DNA of 64,000 bases, from positions 3,906,001 to 3,970,000 of the forward strand of contig NZ_JACHND010000001.1 in NCBI RefSeq assembly GCF_014205275.1. The letters are read 5' to 3'. Source of the DNA: Sphaerisporangium siamense. GTDB taxonomy: Bacteria; Actinomycetota; Actinomycetes; Streptosporangiales; Streptosporangiaceae. Shown here in pieces: positions 56,499-64,000 of this stretch (position 1 is its first letter; each line of letters begins with the position of its first letter). Below the pieces are notes generated by a model. The model had not been told where the DNA came from. It made no database searches and saw only the letters and a program-made list of their open reading frames with translations. The position numbers and the translations under genes were made by a program.

Positions 56499-57896
56499 TC
56501 AGGGGTAGCAGAAGGAGTCGGAGGAGGAGTCGCCGCCCTGCAGCCTCACCTGGTGGGGCCTGCGCCCGTCGGCGGCGAAGTCCACCAGGAAGCCGGGGTC
56601 GAGGGCGATGGAGCCGTCCTCGGCGATGTCCGCCTTGACCAGCCACCCGTCGATGCCGTCGGGGTAGAACACCTCGTCCCAGGACCGGTAGAGCGAGTTG
56701 GTGAAGTACGCCCGCCTGCCGTCCCTGCTGACCTCGACCATCTGCGGGCCGCCGTTGCGCGGCGTGCCGGGCGTGCCGGGGTGGGCGGCGCGCCCGGTGA
56801 TGCCGCCGACGCGCACCGAGCCGGTCTGCCGGGGGTTCAGCGGGTCGGACACGTCGAAGGCGAGCAACTCGCCGGTGCCCCATGCCGAGACGAGCAGGAT
56901 GCGGTCGTCCAGGGTGAGGGAGATGTCGCTGACCAGCGGCGGGACCGCGCCGAACTGCTTGAGCGGCTCGGGCAGCAGGGCCGGGTCGGCGGGCTCGGCC
57001 GGGATCGTGATCGTCTTCTTGGCCTTCCAGACGCCGTCCTCCAGGTACCAGGTGAAGATGTTGGCCGACAGGTCCTCCACGCTGATCACGGTGTTGACGA
57101 AGCCGTAGGTCTTGGTGGGGTCGTGGGCGGGACGCAGTTCGAGCGCCATCTGGTGCTGGTCGCCGAGGTCGATCTGCTGCAGGTGGGTGCGCTTGCGCAG
57201 GTCCCAGACGTGCAGCTTGTGGCCGTACTGCCGGCCGACGAGGAGGCCGAGGTCGGGCCCGGCCTCGATCATGTTGGGCGTGCCCCACTCGCTTGTGATC
57301 ATGGTGTCGTGCCCGAGATGCCACCAGAAGTCGTAGTGCAGCCGCTGCGGCCCCCGGTCGGCCTCCCACGGGCCGAGGGGCTCGAAGGTGTCGTGGTCGA
57401 GCATGAACACGCCGCCGGGCGCGTCGCCGTCCACGTTGCCGAGCGCGCTGACGTAGATGGCGTCGGTGCCGCAGTGGACGGTGTGGGGGCGGCTGTAGCC
57501 GGTGCGCTCGAAGATGACCTCGGGCTCGATGGTCTTGACCAGCTTGGGCCGCGCCGGGTCGTCCTTGACGTCGAACACGTAGATGCGCGAGGAGCGCAGC
57601 CCGGGGACGACGAGGTAGCGCCGCTCGACGTGCGGGTGCGGGGCGTACGGGCACAGCGCGGCGCTGCACACGTTCCACCCGAAGTGGTGCAGCTCGTCGC
57701 CGGGCACGGTCATGTCGTGCACGCCGACGACCGTGCCGTAGGCGGGGGAGTCGGGGTCGAGGTCGACGGTGGCGAGGCCGTCGGGCCTGCCCTCCCCCTT
57801 GGTGTCGAGCAGCGCGACGTACGCCAGCTTCTCGCGCGGCGCCCTCATGGCCTCGCGGGCGGAGGGATAGAACGTGGGATCGGGTTGGATGAGCAC
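56499..57896 (-). CDS. Selenium-binding protein 56 / methanethiol oxidase family
   Basis: 465 aa, all-beta propeller type, close in length to SELENBP1. Recognised by KLAYVALLDTKGEGRPDGLATVDLDPDSPAYGTVVG, DELHHFGWNVCSAALC (Cys near residues 77 and 82), SRPHTVHCGTDAIYVSALG and HDTMITSEWGTPNM. Family members oxidise methanethiol with copper, producing H2O2, H2S and formaldehyde. No signal peptide. In methanethiol-degrading bacteria the gene occurs with copper chaperones; here the partner is a six-helix membrane protein. Confidence 0.92.
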   Translation of the reverse strand: MLIQPDPTFYPSAREAMRAPREKLAYVALLDTKGEGRPDGLATVDLDPDSPAYGTVVGVHDMTVPGDELHHFGWNVCSAALCPYAPHPHVERRYLVVPGLRSSRIYVFDVKDDPARPKLVKTIEPEVIFERTGYSRPHTVHCGTDAIYVSALGNVDGDAPGGVFMLDHDTFEPLGPWEADRGPQRLHYDFWWHLGHDTMITSEWGTPNMIEAGPDLGLLVGRQYGHKLHVWDLRKRTHLQQIDLGDQHQMALELRPAHDPTKTYGFVNTVISVEDLSANIFTWYLEDGVWKAKKTITIPAEPADPALLPEPLKQFGAVPPLVSDISLTLDDRILLVSAWGTGELLAFDVSDPLNPRQTGSVRVGGITGRAAHPGTPGTPRNGGPQMVEVSRDGRRAYFTNSLYRSWDEVFYPDGIDGWLVKADIAEDGSIALDPGFLVDFAADGRRPHQVRLQGGDSSSDSFCYP

Positions 57897-58117
57897 ATGA
57901 CCCCCTTCGGACCGGATCGATAACCTATCAATCTTGTAGGGAAAACGGGCGTTGTCCAGAGTGACCAGGTCTTTACTCCTGGTACGTCCGGAAAGTCCTG
58001 TGTCCGAGGGGAGATCGCGGGGTCACGGTCGGATCGCGGTTCGCCGTCGCTTGCGTGACGGCCCCGGCGTCGCCTCCCGTGGCGGTCGTCCTAAGAGATG
58101 ACGCCAAGGAGGCTCCC

Positions 58118-59590
58118 ATGAAGACGCGAATCCTCACCGGTGCCGTTGTGGCCCTCACCTTCTTCCTGTCGGCGTGCTCCGGCGGGGGCGCGGCGAACAC
58201 GCAGTCGGACGGCGGCGCGCACGCCCCTGCCCCCACCACGTCCGTGCCCCAGGGGGAACAGCCCCCGTCCTCCTCCCGCGCCCCCGCCGAACGTTCCCCC
58301 GCCGAGCTGTCCACGTTCGCCCTCGACGTCGACACCGCCTCCTACGGGAACGCCAGAGCCGCGCTGAAGGACGGCCGCCTGCCCGACCCCGGCCAGGTGC
58401 GGCCCGAGGAGTTCGTCAACTCCTTCCGCCAGGGGTACGCCGAGCCGCCGGGCGACGGCTTCTCCGTCCAGGTGGACGGCGCGCTAAGGGACGGCGGCGC
58501 GCTGCTGCGCGTCGGCCTGCAGACCAGGACCACCGGCGCGGCGGCCAGGAGACCGGCCAACCTGACCTTCGTGGTGGACGTGTCCGGCTCGATGGGCGAT
58601 CCCGGCCGGCTCGACCTGGTCCGCGAATCCCTGCACACTCTCGTCGACCAGCTCGGCCCCGGCGACGCGGTGGCCATCGTCTCCTTCAGCGACGAGGCGC
58701 GGCTGCGCGTCCCCATGACCGGCGCCGACCGGCGCGAGGACCTGCACGCGGCGATCGACACGCTCACCGTGGAAGGATCGACCAACCTGGAGGCCGGGCT
58801 GGTCACCGGCTACCAGGAGGCGTCCCGCGCCTTCCGCCCGGTGGCCACCAACCGCGTCGTCGTCCTGTCCGACGGCCTCGCCAACACCGGCGACACCACC
58901 TGGCAGGGCATTCTCAAGCGGGTCGAGGAGCACGCCGCGCGCGGCGTCACCCTGCTGTGCGTGGGCGTCGGCCGCGACTACGGCGACGCCCTGATGGAGC
59001 GGCTGGCCGACAACGGCGACGGCGCGGCGATCTACGTCAGCTCTCGGGAGGACGCCCGCCAGGTCTTCGTCGAGCGGCTGCCCGCCGCCCTGGACCTGCG
59101 GGCCCGCGACGCCAAGGCGCAGGTGGCGTTCAACCCGGCCACCGTCGAGTCCTACCGGCTCGTCGGCTACGAGAACCGGGCGCTGGCCCAGGAGGACTTC
59201 CGCGACGACACCAAGGACGGCGGCGAGGTCGGCCCCGGGCACGCGGTCACCGCGCTGTACGAGGTGCGCCTGAAGCCGGGCGCCTCCGGGCAGCTCGCGG
59301 TGGCGACCGTCCGCTGGCTGGACCCCGACAGCCGCGCGCCCGGCGAGGCCAGCCGCGCCCTGGAGGTCTCCGGGCTGTCCGGCTCTCTGTGGGAGGGCGC
59401 GCCGGCGGCGCTGCAGGTGGACGCGGTGGTCGCGGGCTTCGCCCAGCGGCTCAGGGGCGCCGGGGACGACCTGCTGACGGAGAACCTCGGCGACCTGTCC
59501 GACCACGCGACGCGTCTCGCGGCCCTGACCCAGGACCCCATGGTGCGCGAGCTGGCCGAGCTGATCCGCACGGCGGCATCCCTGCGGTGA
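58118..59590 (+). CDS. VWA-domain lipoprotein (YfbK-like)
   Basis: 490 aa. Lipoprotein signal with lipobox LSAC (Cys 20), a Pro/Ser linker, a conserved region before the VWA (STFALDVDTASYGNARAALKDGRLPDPGQVRPEEFVNSF), the VWA domain with the metal site DVSGSMG near residue 153 and STNLEAGLVTGY, and a C-terminal DUF3520-type domain (NPATVESYRLVGYENRALAQEDF). YfbK-like proteins are envelope-anchored. ATG 58118 follows AAGGAGG. No partner gene adjacent. Confidence 0.9.
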   Translation: MKTRILTGAVVALTFFLSACSGGGAANTQSDGGAHAPAPTTSVPQGEQPPSSSRAPAERSPAELSTFALDVDTASYGNARAALKDGRLPDPGQVRPEEFVNSFRQGYAEPPGDGFSVQVDGALRDGGALLRVGLQTRTTGAAARRPANLTFVVDVSGSMGDPGRLDLVRESLHTLVDQLGPGDAVAIVSFSDEARLRVPMTGADRREDLHAAIDTLTVEGSTNLEAGLVTGYQEASRAFRPVATNRVVVLSDGLANTGDTTWQGILKRVEEHAARGVTLLCVGVGRDYGDALMERLADNGDGAAIYVSSREDARQVFVERLPAALDLRARDAKAQVAFNPATVESYRLVGYENRALAQEDFRDDTKDGGEVGPGHAVTALYEVRLKPGASGQLAVATVRWLDPDSRAPGEASRALEVSGLSGSLWEGAPAALQVDAVVAGFAQRLRGAGDDLLTENLGDLSDHATRLAALTQDPMVRELAELIRTAASLR

Positions 59591-59670
59591 CGGCGTAACC
59601 CGTTCGGCGCGCCCGGCGATGTCCGATACACTGGCGTCGCGCCAGGCGGAATTCCGCCTGGGGCGGCTGA

Positions 59671-59743
59671 GGGGCTATGGCGCAGCTGGTAGCGCGCCTC
59701 CATGGCATGGAGGAGGTCTGGGGTTCGAATCCCCATAGCTCCA
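59671..59743 (+). tRNA. tRNA-Ala (anticodon GGC), copy 3
   Basis: Identical to copy 2 over 73 bases; G3-U70, anticodon GGC, no encoded CCA. A CCGATACACT box at 59623-59632 is its likely -10. An AGGCGGAATTCCGCCT hairpin-like sequence lies between box and gene (about 59644-59659). Confidence 0.97.
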
Positions 59744-59772
59744 CCTCGGTTATCCCGCCGTCCGGCCGACGG

Positions 59773-60738
59773 TCATGATTCCGGCCGGGCGGCGAACGTG
59801 TGGCGATAGGTCAGCGGCGCGACGCCGACGGTGGCGTGCAGGTGCTGGCGCAGGGAGGTCGCCGTGCCGAATCCCGCCCGCGCGGCCACCTGGTCCACCG
59901 GCAGCGTCGTCGACTCCAGCAGGTGCCGGGCGTGCTGCACCCGCTGGAGGGTCAGCCACCTGGCCGGGCTCAGCCCCGTCTCCTCGCGGAACCTGCGCGT
60001 GTAGGTGCGCACGCTCATGCGGGCGTGCCGGGCCTGCGCGGCCAGGTCCAGCGGGTCGGACAGCCGCTCCAGCATCCACGCCCGCGTCGGCGCCGTGGTC
60101 GCGCCGCCGGGCTCGGGGAGGGGCCGCTCGATGAACTGCGCCTGACCGCCCTCGCGCCAGGGCGGCGTCACACACCGCCTGGCCACCCGGTTGGCGATCT
60201 CGCTGCCGTGGTCGCGGCGGACGACGTGCAGGCACAGGTCGATGCCGGCCGCGACGCCCGCCGAGGTCAGCAGGTCGCCGTCGTCGATGAACAGCACGTC
60301 CGGGTCCAGGCGCACTCGGGGGAACAGCGCGCGGAAGTGGGCGGCCTCCCGCCAGTGCGTCGTGGCCGGGCGGTCGTCCAGCAGACCGGCGGCGGCGAGC
60401 ACGAACGCGCCCGTGCAGATCGACATCATGCGCGAGCGGGTCGCCGCGTCGCGCAGGGCGTCGCCCAGCTCGGGGTCGATGGTGCCGTCCTCCACCGGCG
60501 CGCCGCCGTGGATGCCGGGAATCAGGACGGTGTCGGCCGTGGCCAGCACCGACAGGTCGTGGTCGGGGAGCACGCGGTAGCCCGCGGGCCCGCGGACCGG
60601 ACGGCCGCCGGGGGAGCAGGTGACCACCTCGTACACCCGCCGGCCGTCCCGCCGGGCGATGTGGAAGACCTGGCCGGGGATGCCGAGGTCCAGGGTGGCG
60701 AAGTCGTCGAGCGCGACGATCACGACGCGATGGGTCAT
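59773..60738 (-). CDS. GlxA-family AraC regulator (DJ-1/PfpI plus AraC)
   Basis: 321 aa. N-terminal DJ-1/PfpI-like domain (VVIVALDDFATLDLGIPGQVF; SICTGAFVLAAAGLLDDRPATTHW, with the nucleophile-elbow Cys) and C-terminal AraC DNA-binding domain (DLAAQARHARMSVRTYTRRFREETGLSPARWLTLQRVQHARHLLE). Divergent from an MFS gene across only 59 bases, so likely its regulator. ATG 60738. Confidence 0.9.
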   Translation of the reverse strand: MTHRVVIVALDDFATLDLGIPGQVFHIARRDGRRVYEVVTCSPGGRPVRGPAGYRVLPDHDLSVLATADTVLIPGIHGGAPVEDGTIDPELGDALRDAATRSRMMSICTGAFVLAAAGLLDDRPATTHWREAAHFRALFPRVRLDPDVLFIDDGDLLTSAGVAAGIDLCLHVVRRDHGSEIANRVARRCVTPPWREGGQAQFIERPLPEPGGATTAPTRAWMLERLSDPLDLAAQARHARMSVRTYTRRFREETGLSPARWLTLQRVQHARHLLESTTLPVDQVAARAGFGTATSLRQHLHATVGVAPLTYRHTFAARPES

Positions 60739-60797
60739 GGCCGGATTCTTGCACATATTGGCTATCAAGCCACTCGTCCCGCACGGGATCAAAATCG

Positions 60798-62150
60798 ATG
60801 ATGGTCCGCATGACCTCGACGACTGACGTGGCACGAAGATGGCGCCTCCACCGGGCCTGGGTGGTGGCCGGCGTCGCCTTCGTCGCCATCCTGGGGGCCG
60901 CCGGGTTCCGGGCGACGCCCGGCGTGCTCATCACCCCGCTGGAGGACGAGTTCGGCTGGACGCGCGGCACCATATCGCTGGCCATCTCGGTGAACCTCAC
61001 CCTGTTCGGCCTCATCGCGCCCTTCGCCGCCGCCCTGATGGACCGCCTCGGCATGCGCCGCGTGGTGACCTTCGCGCTCATGCTCGTCGCCCTCGGCAGC
61101 GGCCTGACCGTGCTCATGACCGCGAGCTGGCAGCTCGTCGCGCTGTGGGGCGTGCTGGTCGGCCTCGGCACCGGCTCCATGGCGCTGGTCTTCGTGGCCA
61201 CCGTCACCGACCGGTGGTTCGTCCGGCACCGGGGCGTGGTGACCGGCCTGCTCACCGCCGCGGGCGCCACCGGCCAGCTCATCTTCCTCCCCCTGCTCGC
61301 GTGGCTGGCCGAGGGACCCGGCTGGCGCACCGCCGCCCTCGCCGTGGCCGGGTCCGCGCTCGCCGTCGTCCCGCTGGTGTGGTTCCTGATGCGCGACCGC
61401 CCCGAGGACGTCGGCCTGACCCCGCTCGGCGCCCCGCCGGACGCCGGCCCCGCGCCGGACGCCGTCCCCGTGCCCCCGTCCCAAGGAGGTGCGGCGGCGC
61501 GCGCGGTGCGCGTGCTCGGGTCGGCGGCGCGCACCCGCGCGTTCTGGTTCCTGGCCGGCGGGTTCGCGATCTGCGGGGCCAGCACCAACGGGCTGGTCGG
61601 CACCCACTTCATCCCCGCCGCGCACGACCACGGCATGCCCGAGACCATGGCGGCCGGCCTGCTCGCCTTGATCGGCGTCTTCGACATCGCCGGCACCGTG
61701 CTGTCGGGGTGGCTCAGCGACCGGGTGGACCCCCGCGTCCTGCTCGGCGCCTACTACGCGCTGCGCGGCGCGTCCCTGCTGATCCTGCCCGCGCTGTTCT
61801 CGGCCACCACCGAGCCCAGCATGCTCATCTTCATCGTCTTCTACGGGCTCGACTGGGTGGCCACCGTGCCGCCGACCGTCGCGCTGTGCCGCCGCATCTA
61901 TGGTGCCGACGGCGCGGTCGTGTTCGGCTGGGTCTTCGCCTCCCACCAGGTCGGCGCCGCCATCGCCGCCGTGCTCGCCGGGCTGGCCCGCGACCACCTC
62001 GGCCAGTACGACGCCGCCTGGTACGGCGCGGGCGCCCTGTGCGCCATCGCCGCCGTCATGTCACTGCGCGTCGGGCGCGGGGCCGTCCCCCCGGCCGCGC
62101 CCGCGCCGTCCGTGCGGGAGGCCGCCCCGGCGGAGGCGGGCAGGGCGTGA
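60798..62150 (+). CDS. MFS transporter (OFA/monocarboxylate-like)
   Basis: 450 aa, 12 hydrophobic segments with a central loop. GAAGFRATPGVLITPLEDEFGWTRGTISLAISVNLTLFGLIAPFAAALMDRLGMRRV is typical of the oxalate/formate and monocarboxylate group of MFS. Likely imports or exports a small acid. Three in-frame ATGs (60798, 60801, 60810) are possible starts. Divergent from the GlxA-type regulator. Confidence 0.87.
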   Translation: MMVRMTSTTDVARRWRLHRAWVVAGVAFVAILGAAGFRATPGVLITPLEDEFGWTRGTISLAISVNLTLFGLIAPFAAALMDRLGMRRVVTFALMLVALGSGLTVLMTASWQLVALWGVLVGLGTGSMALVFVATVTDRWFVRHRGVVTGLLTAAGATGQLIFLPLLAWLAEGPGWRTAALAVAGSALAVVPLVWFLMRDRPEDVGLTPLGAPPDAGPAPDAVPVPPSQGGAAARAVRVLGSAARTRAFWFLAGGFAICGASTNGLVGTHFIPAAHDHGMPETMAAGLLALIGVFDIAGTVLSGWLSDRVDPRVLLGAYYALRGASLLILPALFSATTEPSMLIFIVFYGLDWVATVPPTVALCRRIYGADGAVVFGWVFASHQVGAAIAAVLAGLARDHLGQYDAAWYGAGALCAIAAVMSLRVGRGAVPPAAPAPSVREAAPAEAGRA

Positions 62151-62186
62151 GCCCCGCGGGTGCGGCCGCCTGAGATCCTTGGTGCC

Positions 62187-62894
62187 GTGAACCCGCCAGA
62201 CCAGAGAGTGCTCCCGCTCGTCGTCAGGATCGAGCGGGCCTCCCCGCCGCAGCGCACCGACGCCCTGGAGGCCGCCGCGCTGGCCGTGCTCACCCTGCTC
62301 AACGACGAGCGGGCCCTGAGCGGCGAGTGGGCAGAACCCGTGACCGCCTGGGAGACCATCGGCATCAGGAAGGTCGTCCGCCGGGCGCGGGGCGGCGAGT
62401 GGAAGCGCGTGCTGGATCTGCCCGGCATCACCGTCGCCGTGCGCTCCGCCGAGGTGCGCGTCCACCCGCCCGTCCCGCTCGACGCCTGGCCGAAGGACCT
62501 GTCGCGGCTCCAGGTCTCCGGCACCGACCTCACCGACACCGCGCCCCCGGACGAACCCGCGCCCGGCGCGGCGATCCTGTGGCTGAACCCCTCCCTGGAG
62601 ATGTCGGCGGGCAAGGCCATGGCCCAGGCCGGGCACGCGGCGCAGCTCGCCTGGTGGGGCACCGACGAGCCCGCCCGCGAGGCGTGGCGGGCCGGCGGCC
62701 TGCCCGTCGCCGTGCGCGTCGCCGGGCCGCGCCGCTGGTCGGCCCTCGTGGACAGCGGGCTGCCCGTCGTGCGGGACGCGGGGTTCACCGAGATCGAACC
62801 GGGCTCGCGCACGGTCGTCGCCGACGCGCCGTGGCTGCGGGCCGGCGGCCACCGCCCGGCCGGCTGGGGGCCGCTGCGCAACCCCTCGCCGTGA
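62187..62894 (+). CDS. PTH2-type peptidyl-tRNA hydrolase family protein
   Basis: 235 aa. The C-terminal half carries the PTH2 pattern: LEMSAGKAMAQAGHAAQLAWWG and VVRDAGFTEIEPGSRTVVADAP. The N-terminal 120 residues have no recognised domain but are shared by related actinobacterial proteins. PTH2 enzymes free tRNA from stalled peptidyl-tRNA; whether this one is active is not known. GTG 62187 lies seven bases after a GATCCT box. Confidence 0.78.
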   Translation: MNPPDQRVLPLVVRIERASPPQRTDALEAAALAVLTLLNDERALSGEWAEPVTAWETIGIRKVVRRARGGEWKRVLDLPGITVAVRSAEVRVHPPVPLDAWPKDLSRLQVSGTDLTDTAPPDEPAPGAAILWLNPSLEMSAGKAMAQAGHAAQLAWWGTDEPAREAWRAGGLPVAVRVAGPRRWSALVDSGLPVVRDAGFTEIEPGSRTVVADAPWLRAGGHRPAGWGPLRNPSP

Positions 62895-63006
62895 CCCGTT
62901 GACCGGGCGGGAAACCTCAGGTCAGAGGCCATGAAAACCCCGTGCGCGGCGGGTACTCGTTCCCGAAGTGTGATCGGGAGATCGGACGGACCGGCGCAAT
63001 ATGCCG

Positions 63007-63012
63007 TACGCT
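63007..63012 (+). promoter_or_regulatory. Putative -10 box, leaderless start of last gene
   Basis: TACGCT ends six bases before the GTG at 63019; no ribosome-binding site is visible. Confidence 0.35.
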
Positions 63013-63018
63013 CCCAAC

Positions 63019-64000
63019 GTGCCAAATGGGGTGGGTAATCACGGCAAAGCCGTCCCGACGTACGTGGCGGCAGACGCGGAGACCGCGCCACTTCCCAAGA
63101 TCACGGTGGAGTCGCCTCCGCCGGCCGAGGCCCCCGAGCCGCGCCCCAGGCGTTCACTGATCGCGCGCCTCGGCGACCTTCCGATGCGGCTCATCTACCG
63201 CCTGCTGGTCGCGGCCGTCACCGCGGTCGCCGTCGCCGTGGCCGGGCTCGTGCTGTTCGTCACCCGCTCCCCGGCCAAGGGGACGCCGGCCGCCGCGCAC
63301 CCGGCGCCCGCCGTCACGGCCGCCGCTCCGGGCGCGACCACGTCCCCGGCCGTCTCACCCGCCGCCTCCCCGGCGACCTCCGCCTCGGCCTCCGTCACGA
63401 CCTCCCCGGTGGGCGTCGTCCCGGCGTCGCCGGTCGCCTCGCCCGCGGCCTCCTCGGCGTCCGGGCTGTCGCCCGGCGTCTCCTCCGGCCCGTCGCCCGC
63501 GTCCGCCGCGTCGGCGTCCGCCGGCGTCGTCGTGCCGTCCGCCTCGGCGTCCGCAGGGGCCGTCGCGCCGCCCGCCTCCCCGTCCGCCGGGGCCGTCGTG
63601 CCCTCCACCGGGGTCACGCCGTCCACCGGAGCCTCCCCGGGCACGCCGCCCACTCCGTCGCCGTCCGCCAGCGCGGGCAGGACGCCGCTCGCGGCGGCCA
63701 AGGCCGACCCCCGCGTGCCCAAACTGCCCCGCAACCGCAAGCTCACCAACTACCCCGGGCGGGGCGGGCCGACCAAGGGGCGGGTGACCGACAAGCGGTC
63801 CGGCATCTCCTTCGCCCGCTTCGCCAAGCAGTGGAAGCTCGCCAAGTCGGCGCCCTTCGGCACCCGGCGCACGCTCCCGGCGGCGAAGGGGGCCGGATAC
63901 CGGGCCCTGCTGGCCTCCTGCCCGGTGCCCATCGCCGTGCAGGACAGCCTCAAGGACACCGCCTTCCTGGCCGCGCGCTGGACGCTCAACTACCACCCGG
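63019..64000 (+). CDS. Membrane-anchored protein with long Ala/Ser/Pro linker (3' end outside window)
   Basis: Open to the window end (327 codons, no stop). Cytosolic N-terminus of about 55 residues (MPNGVGNHGKAVPTYVAADAE...), one membrane helix (LLVAAVTAVAVAVAGLVLFV, about residues 67-86), a 130-residue Ala/Ser/Pro/Thr linker, then a folded-looking extracellular part from about residue 235 (PKLPRNRKLTNYPGRGG; SGISFARFAKQWKLAKSAPFGTRRTLP). Unknown family. GTG 63019 chosen because a -10-like box precedes it. Confidence 0.72.
   Translation, partial: MPNGVGNHGKAVPTYVAADAETAPLPKITVESPPPAEAPEPRPRRSLIARLGDLPMRLIYRLLVAAVTAVAVAVAGLVLFVTRSPAKGTPAAAHPAPAVTAAAPGATTSPAVSPAASPATSASASVTTSPVGVVPASPVASPAASSASGLSPGVSSGPSPASAASASAGVVVPSASASAGAVAPPASPSAGAVVPSTGVTPSTGASPGTPPTPSPSASAGRTPLAAAKADPRVPKLPRNRKLTNYPGRGGPTKGRVTDKRSGISFARFAKQWKLAKSAPFGTRRTLPAAKGAGYRALLASCPVPIAVQDSLKDTAFLAARWTLNYHP

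Overview
The window is chromosomal DNA of a high-GC actinomycete. Gene content and order (ndk, mreB-mreC-mreD-PBP2-rodA, a TIGR03960 radical SAM gene with its DUF2344 partner, RNase E/G, rplU-rpmA-obg-proB-proA, nadD, rsfS) match the conserved core of Streptomyces and Streptosporangiales. An F420-type oxidoreductase, a WhiJ-like regulator/ATPase locus and long Pro/Ala/Ser-rich linkers favour Streptosporangiales; this is inference from gene style, not from a marker phylogeny. Frequent GTG starts and strong GC3 bias fit this. No phage, IS element, integrase, CRISPR array, rRNA or replication origin was seen.

1-31.9 kb is core genome. A FolC-like Mur ligase gene on the minus strand, invaded by about 70 copies of a 12-bp tandem repeat and frame-broken, lies head to head with an intact folC. 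Then follow a DUF4233 protein, an MFS-like membrane protein, ndk, the elongasome operon, the radical SAM pair, RNase E/G, L21, L27, Obg, ProB, ProA, a Ser/Thr kinase, an M48 peptidase, NadD, RsfS, a histidine phosphatase and an SPFH protein. The usual nadD-rsfS neighbourhood is interrupted by a minus-strand TIR-like gene of lower GC and an arginase-fold gene.

31.9-37.2 kb is regulatory: an HATPase plus small partner gene divergent from an XRE regulator with a tetratricopeptide-like C-terminus, then a PadR-TPR protein-TIM barrel operon behind a palindrome.

37.2-59.7 kb is accessory and is marked out by three dispersed tRNA-Ala(GGC) genes in the same orientation. Between the first two sit a D-amino-acid-type oxidase/amidohydrolase/LacI cassette with a nested operator, an F420 oxidoreductase/TetR pair, a 1080-aa TPR-CHAT caspase-like protein with a divergent partner, a GntR regulator, a deletion scar joining two regulator/transporter gene halves, and small membrane and secreted proteins. 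Between the second and third are a UTRA-only regulator fragment, GNAT, DUF1990/YndJ, a methyltransferase, a selenium-binding-protein/methanethiol-oxidase-like gene with a membrane partner, and a VWA lipoprotein.

59.7-64 kb holds a GlxA-type AraC regulator divergent from an MFS transporter, a PTH2-type peptidyl-tRNA hydrolase and the 5' part of a membrane-anchored linker protein. Several genes have a TAnnnT-like box 6-8 nt before the start codon and no ribosome-binding site, suggesting many leaderless mRNAs.
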